Positions 60,405 to 64,000 of a stretch of 64,000 nt of DNA are shown one piece after another. A program made the position numbers and the translations under genes. Position 1 is the first letter of the stretch. Every line of letters starts with the position of its first letter. The notes beneath the pieces were generated by a model. The model was not told the DNA's origin and did no database searches. It was given only the letters and a program-made list of their open reading frames with translations. The stretch comes from Nostocoides sp. F2B08 (GTDB taxonomy: Bacteria > Actinomycetota > Actinomycetes > Actinomycetales > Dermatophilaceae). The DNA lies in assembly GCF_009184895.1 (NCBI RefSeq), contig NZ_WESE01000004.1, positions 62,001 through 126,000 of the forward strand, read 5' to 3'.

Positions 60405-61374
60405 GGGCGCTCACCGCCGAGGTCCGCGATCGGCCGGCGAGGATGACGAACAGTCCTGGGAGCGCACCCACGAGGACCATCGATCCGTATGCGACGGAGA
60501 CCGCCAGCCCCTCGCTCGCCTGGGCGCCGGTCGCCGCGAAGACCCAGGCGGCCGCACCTTCGCGCGGGCCCCAGCCGGCGAGGCTGAGGGGCACGGCGGC
60601 GACGAGCAGCACGAGGACCGCGGCGATCACCAGGTCGGTGACCGGCATGGCGGTCCCCACTGCTCGGGCGGCGACCACGAAGGTCGCCACGTGCCCGGAG
60701 ATCGCGATCAGGGACGAGCCGAGGAGACCGAGGACCACGCGCGGCGAGGCGAGAGCGCGGCCGTCGGCGAGCGCGACCGTCGCCACCCGCGTCGGAAGGC
60801 CGCTCTTCCCCTCGGGCCACTTCACGGCAATAGGACCGAAACGACGAACGGTCGGACGCGGCTGAGACCCGGCGTGCCGCACGGTTGCGATCGCGAGGAG
60901 CGCGATGAGGACCAGCCCTCCTGCAACCAGGGCCCGAGCAGGTTCGGGCACCGGAGTGAACAGCACCGCCAGCACAGCGAGCCCGATGAGGACCACCTGC
61001 CCGCTGACCCGTTCCCACACGACGGCGCGCAGCGCGACCCGGACGTCGTCGACCCGACGCCCGTGCCGGACGCCCCGGTCGACGTCCCCGAGAACCCCAC
61101 CGGGCAGGGTGAGGTTGAGGAGCAGTGAGCGGTAGTACGACGCGACAGCCAAGGACAGCGGCAGCCCGGCGGACAACCGGTCGGCGACGAGCCGCCACCG
61201 CCATGCGGAGCACACGGTCGTCAGAGCGGCGAGCAGCACCCCCACGACCAGGGTCGCCGTGTCCAGCGCCCGCAGACCTTCCCGGAACGCCGCTGCACCG
61301 ATCTGCGCGACGACCAGCCCGAGGATCACCGCACCGACCAGGGGCCGGATCCATCGCCATCCGGACGGTGTCAT
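60397..61374 (-). CDS. UPF0104/flippase-like integral membrane protein
   Basis: This 325-residue protein has about eight membrane helices and matches the lysylphosphatidylglycerol-synthase transmembrane (UPF0104) family: WRWRLVADRLSAGLPLSLAVASYYRSLLLNLTLPGGVLGDVDRG is the signature, with the conserved Asn-Pro-Gly-like NLTLPGGVLGD. The PLP/acyl-transfer domain of MprF is absent. In glycan or lipid clusters such proteins are thought to flip lipid-linked products. It overlaps the upstream methyltransferase by ATGA. Confidence 0.88.
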   Translation of the reverse strand: MTPSGWRWIRPLVGAVILGLVVAQIGAAAFREGLRALDTATLVVGVLLAALTTVCSAWRWRLVADRLSAGLPLSLAVASYYRSLLLNLTLPGGVLGDVDRGVRHGRRVDDVRVALRAVVWERVSGQVVLIGLAVLAVLFTPVPEPARALVAGGLVLIALLAIATVRHAGSQPRPTVRRFGPIAVKWPEGKSGLPTRVATVALADGRALASPRVVLGLLGSSLIAISGHVATFVVAARAVGTAMPVTDLVIAAVLVLLVAAVPLSLAGWGPREGAAAWVFAATGAQASEGLAVSVAYGSMVLVGALPGLFVILAGRSRTSAVSARA

Positions 61375-62201
61375 CCGGACCCCCGGGGGGTCGCCAGGAT
61401 GTCGACGTGGCCGACGGTGACCTCGAGGAGTCCGTCGACGAGCTGTTCGCGACGCAGAGCGAGATATGAGTCCGCGAACCCGCCCAGGCCCGGTCTCTGC
61501 TCGCATGCCGCACCGACCCAGCCGGCGAGCCACTCCTCCGTCAGCCGCCGGGTCTCGAATCCCAGCCGCCAGGGGCTCGAGGCCACCTCGACATCGGCCC
61601 GGCGGGCGGCGAACAGTTCCACCATCCGCCGCGGCGCATCGGGACCGAGGAGGGTCCGGCCATCGACGGTGCGACGCTGGTGGTCGTTGAAGGCGGACGC
61701 CAGCTCGGCATCGAGCGGATCCGGTGGCCAGAGCCCGACGTCCCCGGTGACGGACAGGGTGAGCAGGGCAGGGCAGCCCAGCCCGGTGCACAGGTCCACG
61801 AGCGTCGTCAGCTCGGCCAGAGTGAGGATGTCGGCCAGCGCGGACGTCGTCACGAGCGACGCTCCGCTGAGATCCCCCGGCACCAGTCGGGCCAGGTCTC
61901 CGGGCGCCACCTCGACGAGGACCGTGTGACCGTCAGGAGCCGCGGGCGGATGGGCTGCCGCGATCTCCAGAAGCGCCTCGTCGCGGTCGTGGAGCACCCA
62001 CCGCTGGGAGGTAGGCAGCCGGGGGGCGAGCCACCGACCCATCGAACCGCTCCCGGAACCGAGGTCGTGGATCTCGGCGGTCTCACCGTCGGGCAGCTTC
62101 GCGGACACCGAAGCCACGAGCCGGTCGGAGCGTGCGAGCGCGTCGGCCCGCTCCCGCAGCCGCAGCCAGTGCGGGGTGACGCTGCCGGGGACCGTCGTCA
62201 T
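61371..62201 (-). CDS. SAM-dependent methyltransferase
   Basis: This 276-residue protein has a class I SAM fold: EIHDLGSGSGSMGRWLAPRLP (residues about 43-63), WVLHDRDEALLEIAAAHPP, and SLVTTSALADILTLAELTTLVDLC. The long charged C-terminus (RRMVELFAARRADVEVASSPWRLG to EEWLAGWVGAACEQRP) suggests a specific small-molecule acceptor. It overlaps the glycosyltransferase by ATGA. Likely to methylate an intermediate of this pathway. Confidence 0.87.
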   Translation of the reverse strand: MTTVPGSVTPHWLRLRERADALARSDRLVASVSAKLPDGETAEIHDLGSGSGSMGRWLAPRLPTSQRWVLHDRDEALLEIAAAHPPAAPDGHTVLVEVAPGDLARLVPGDLSGASLVTTSALADILTLAELTTLVDLCTGLGCPALLTLSVTGDVGLWPPDPLDAELASAFNDHQRRTVDGRTLLGPDAPRRMVELFAARRADVEVASSPWRLGFETRRLTEEWLAGWVGAACEQRPGLGGFADSYLALRREQLVDGLLEVTVGHVDILATPRGSG

Positions 62202-63268
62202 GCGGCGGCCCGGCTGAGAACGGTGGAGATCGTGTGGCTGGTGTCGGACCAGTCGCGCAGGGTCGATCGCCGGGCGGCGGCCGCGGACCGCAGGTCGTCG
62301 CGCAGGTCGTGGTCGGTGAGCCACTCGCGGAGGGCCGATGCGAACGCCGCAGGCTGGGCCGGAGTGACGAGCAGGCCGGGACGCCGTCCGTCCGGCGCGG
62401 TCCCCAAGGCTTCGGGGACCCCTCCGACCGCTGCCGCGAGCACGGGGACCGCACGGGCCAGGGCCTCGGTGATCACCATCCCGTACGTCTCGAATCGGGA
62501 CGGGACGACCAGGAGGTCGACGTCGGCGTACTCCGCAGCCACCGCCTCCGGCGGCGCCGACCCCGTGAAGGTCAGCCGCTCGCCCAGCCCCAGGGCAACT
62601 CCCCGGGTCAGGACGCGGTCGACGAACCCGGGCTCGACGTCCAGGGCACCGACGCACCGGCCGGACCACGGGAGGTCGGCGTCCTCGGCCAGCGCCTCGA
62701 CGAGGACGTCCTGACCTTTCGTTGGGGTGATCGCACCCACGCACAGCAGTCGATGTCCACTTGCGCTCGGCACGGCCGGCTCGGCTGACGTCACCCCTGG
62801 AGAGGCGACCTGGATCCGCGAGGGGTCGACCGCATACGTCTCCACCAACCAGTCACGCGTCCACCGGCTCGTCGTGACGACTGTTGTCACCGCGTCGAGA
62901 ACGGTTCGCTCCGCCGCGCGAAGGTCGGCGCCGGCGCCGGCGGCTGTCTCGAGCCCGTGCGGAAGATGGACGAGCAGAACGAGGTGGAGGCGCCCACCGT
63001 GTGCGGCGACGACGGGCGCGGCGCGTGCGGTGAGCAGACCGTCGAGCAGCACGAGCTCCCCGTCCGGGATGCCGTGGAGCGCGCCGGCGAGCGAGTCGCG
63101 GAGGGTCGCTCCGGTCCCGGCCCGTGCCGAGCCCTCGACCAGGCGCTCGTGGACGGCCCAGCCGAGCCGTTCCAGGCCTGCGCATACCATGCGGTGATAC
63201 GTGTTCCCACCGCTGGGCCGCCGCGCGTCGGACACCTCCGCGGGGCCGACGACGTGCACGGCTCTCAC
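62198..63268 (-). CDS. GT4-family glycosyltransferase
   Basis: This 356-residue GT-B enzyme starts at GTG 63268. The N-terminal donor/acceptor region has [21 protein letters not shown]; the C-terminal donor site has [21 protein letters not shown] and the E-x7-E motif in [25 protein letters not shown]. It adds a sugar from a nucleotide donor to an unknown acceptor. GTGA overlap with the pterin-synthase-like gene shows tight coupling. Confidence 0.92.
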   Translation of the reverse strand: MRAVHVVGPAEVSDARRPSGGNTYHRMVCAGLERLGWAVHERLVEGSARAGTGATLRDSLAGALHGIPDGELVLLDGLLTARAAPVVAAHGGRLHLVLLVHLPHGLETAAGAGADLRAAERTVLDAVTTVVTTSRWTRDWLVETYAVDPSRIQVASPGVTSAEPAVPSASGHRLLCVGAITPTKGQDVLVEALAEDADLPWSGRCVGALDVEPGFVDRVLTRGVALGLGERLTFTGSAPPEAVAAEYADVDLLVVPSRFETYGMVITEALARAVPVLAAAVGGVPEALGTAPDGRRPGLLVTPAQPAAFASALREWLTDHDLRDDLRSAAAARRSTLRDWSDTSHTISTVLSRAAA

Positions 63269-63660
63269 ACCGCTCGTTCGTAGGCGGCCCAGGCGATGTG
63301 CGACTCGTGCAGCGTGACCGAGAGGGAGCCGACATGGGCCACCCGACCCAGCTCGCCGGCCTGCATCCGGTCCGCCAGCCGATCCGCGACCACCTGAGCC
63401 AGCCGCTCGGTCGTCGTCGTCATCCCGGACAGGCTCGGGTCCTCGTCGAGGTTGCGGTAGGTCAGTCCACCGACGACCGCGGCGAGCGCCGCCGAAGCCG
63501 CCCCGATGTCGACGACGACCCCGTCGGCGTCCAGCGTCCCGGCGCGGAAGGTCGCATCGACGACGTAGGTCGCCCCGTGCAGTCCCTGCGCAGGGCCGAA
63601 GACCTCGCCGGGAAGGCTGTGGGCGATCATCATGTGGTCCCGCACCGTCACACTGAACAT
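63265..63660 (-). CDS. divergent 6-pyruvoyl-tetrahydropterin-synthase/QueD-family protein
   Basis: This 131-residue protein has the T-fold pattern [45 protein letters not shown] and the final [14 protein letters not shown] with the conserved Glu. Compared with QueD/PTPS, the catalytic Cys is missing, one zinc His (HGH becomes HGA) is lost, and the DHxxLN motif is replaced by TYRNLDE. GGAGGTGG precedes the ATG. It follows the alcohol dehydrogenase by 45 nt. It may act on a different substrate or as a binding protein. Confidence 0.85.
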   Translation of the reverse strand: MFSVTVRDHMMIAHSLPGEVFGPAQGLHGATYVVDATFRAGTLDADGVVVDIGAASAALAAVVGGLTYRNLDEDPSLSGMTTTTERLAQVVADRLADRMQAGELGRVAHVGSLSVTLHESHIAWAAYERAV

Positions 63661-63705
63661 CGGCCCACCTCCTGGCTCATTGGTACGTCGGTCGAACCCG
63701 GCTCG

Positions 63706-64000
63706 TCAATCGGAGCCGAGCCGATGGTCACGGTCGCCACCGCCCTCGGGTCGGACGTCCGCCGCATCGTCGGTGTAGGTGACGACGTGGCACACCGCAT
63801 CGAGCGTGCCATTCGCGAGGCAGGCCATCACCGCGGGCAGGTCGTCGAACGGCGAGGTGCCGCTCAGCAGAGCGTCGAAGGCCGGGTCCCGGAGCAGCTC
63901 GAGCGCGAGCCGCAGGCGGTCACCGGAAGTGCGCCGCGCCGACCGGGCAGGTGAGACCGTCCCGACCTGGCTGGAGCGGATCCGCAGCCGACCGGAGTGG
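63706..64000 (-). CDS. zinc-binding alcohol dehydrogenase family protein (C-terminal part only)
   Basis: Only the last 98 codons are present; the gene enters from the right edge. Reading from the edge, SGRLRIRSSQVGTVSPARSARRTSGDR and LRLALELLRDPAFDALLSG match the tail of medium-chain, zinc-dependent dehydrogenases (COG1063-like). The end is DDAADVRPEGGGDRDHRLGSD. It is the first visible gene of the leftward run and probably oxidises an alcohol or sugar intermediate. Confidence 0.75.
   Translation of the reverse strand, partial: HSGRLRIRSSQVGTVSPARSARRTSGDRLRLALELLRDPAFDALLSGTSPFDDLPAVMACLANGTLDAVCHVVTYTDDAADVRPEGGGDRDHRLGSD

Noticed and set aside
1-64000. CRISPR arrays, tRNA or rRNA genes, complete insertion sequences
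   Set aside because: No regularly spaced repeats, no tRNA T-loop and acceptor pattern, and no transposase were seen on reading through the window.

Overview
The window is very GC-rich DNA with dense, mostly overlapping genes and strong G/C-ending codons. The families present (FolP2-type dihydropteroate synthase homologue, sunset-domain protein, SigK/RskA-type sigma and anti-sigma pair, class F sortase, a c-di-AMP riboswitch ahead of an NlpC/P60 hydrolase, group 3b hydrogenase with a DUF6390 gene) point to a Gram-positive actinobacterium. The style suggests an Intrasporangiaceae-like member of the Micrococcales; that placement is inference.

Layout. 1-3000: 5' part of pntA, a folP2-like gene and a membrane-anchored acidic protein, closed by a strong hairpin. 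3047-15134: nitrate respiration, with two nitrate/nitrite porters read leftward, and a SufR-like regulator, narGHJI, mobA, a DUF6457 gene and a cupin gene read rightward. 15169-16264: promoter, c-di-AMP riboswitch and the cell-wall hydrolase it should control. 16283-27968: sunset-domain membrane protein, acyl-CoA ligase, glycolate/D-lactate oxidase, two MFS transporters, a PLP sulfur-amino-acid lyase facing an Lrp regulator, a PLP decarboxylase and a universal stress protein. 28656-33319: a patch that looks like foreign or recombined DNA, with a GMC oxidoreductase, a MarR/NmrA pair and at least four broken gene pieces including an ECF sigma factor without region 4. 33555-44220: PQQ-type sugar dehydrogenase lipoprotein, acyl-CoA oxidase, alanine-type aminotransferase, a surface-protein/sortase/ECF-sigma/anti-sigma module and two acyl-CoA dehydrogenases. 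44326-51417: a nine-gene group 3b [NiFe] hydrogenase operon in which every neighbouring pair overlaps. 51564-55699: GTP-dependent PEP carboxykinase and a two-subunit sodium/acetate-type symporter. 56418-64000: a leftward run of eight overlapping or closely packed genes, cut by the window edge.

How it fits together. Nitrate respiration, a cytosolic NAD(P)-coupled hydrogenase, proton-translocating transhydrogenase, acetate-type uptake and PEPCK describe an aerobe that can survive on H2, organic acids and nitrate when oxygen or carbon is short. mobA sits beside narGHJI because NarG needs molybdenum bis-MGD.

The best candidate for an undescribed system is the last run (56418-64000): zinc alcohol dehydrogenase, a 6-pyruvoyl-tetrahydropterin-synthase homologue lacking the usual Cys and one zinc His, a GT4 glycosyltransferase, a methyltransferase, an UPF0104-type membrane protein, a RibD-type reductase, a fused CDP-alcohol phosphotransferase/alkaline-phosphatase-superfamily membrane enzyme, and a second methyltransferase. 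It resembles a pathway for a pteridine- or ribityl-type small molecule joined to a membrane glycolipid or envelope phospho-polymer. The product is not known to me.

No tRNA, rRNA, CRISPR array, complete insertion sequence or replication origin was found.
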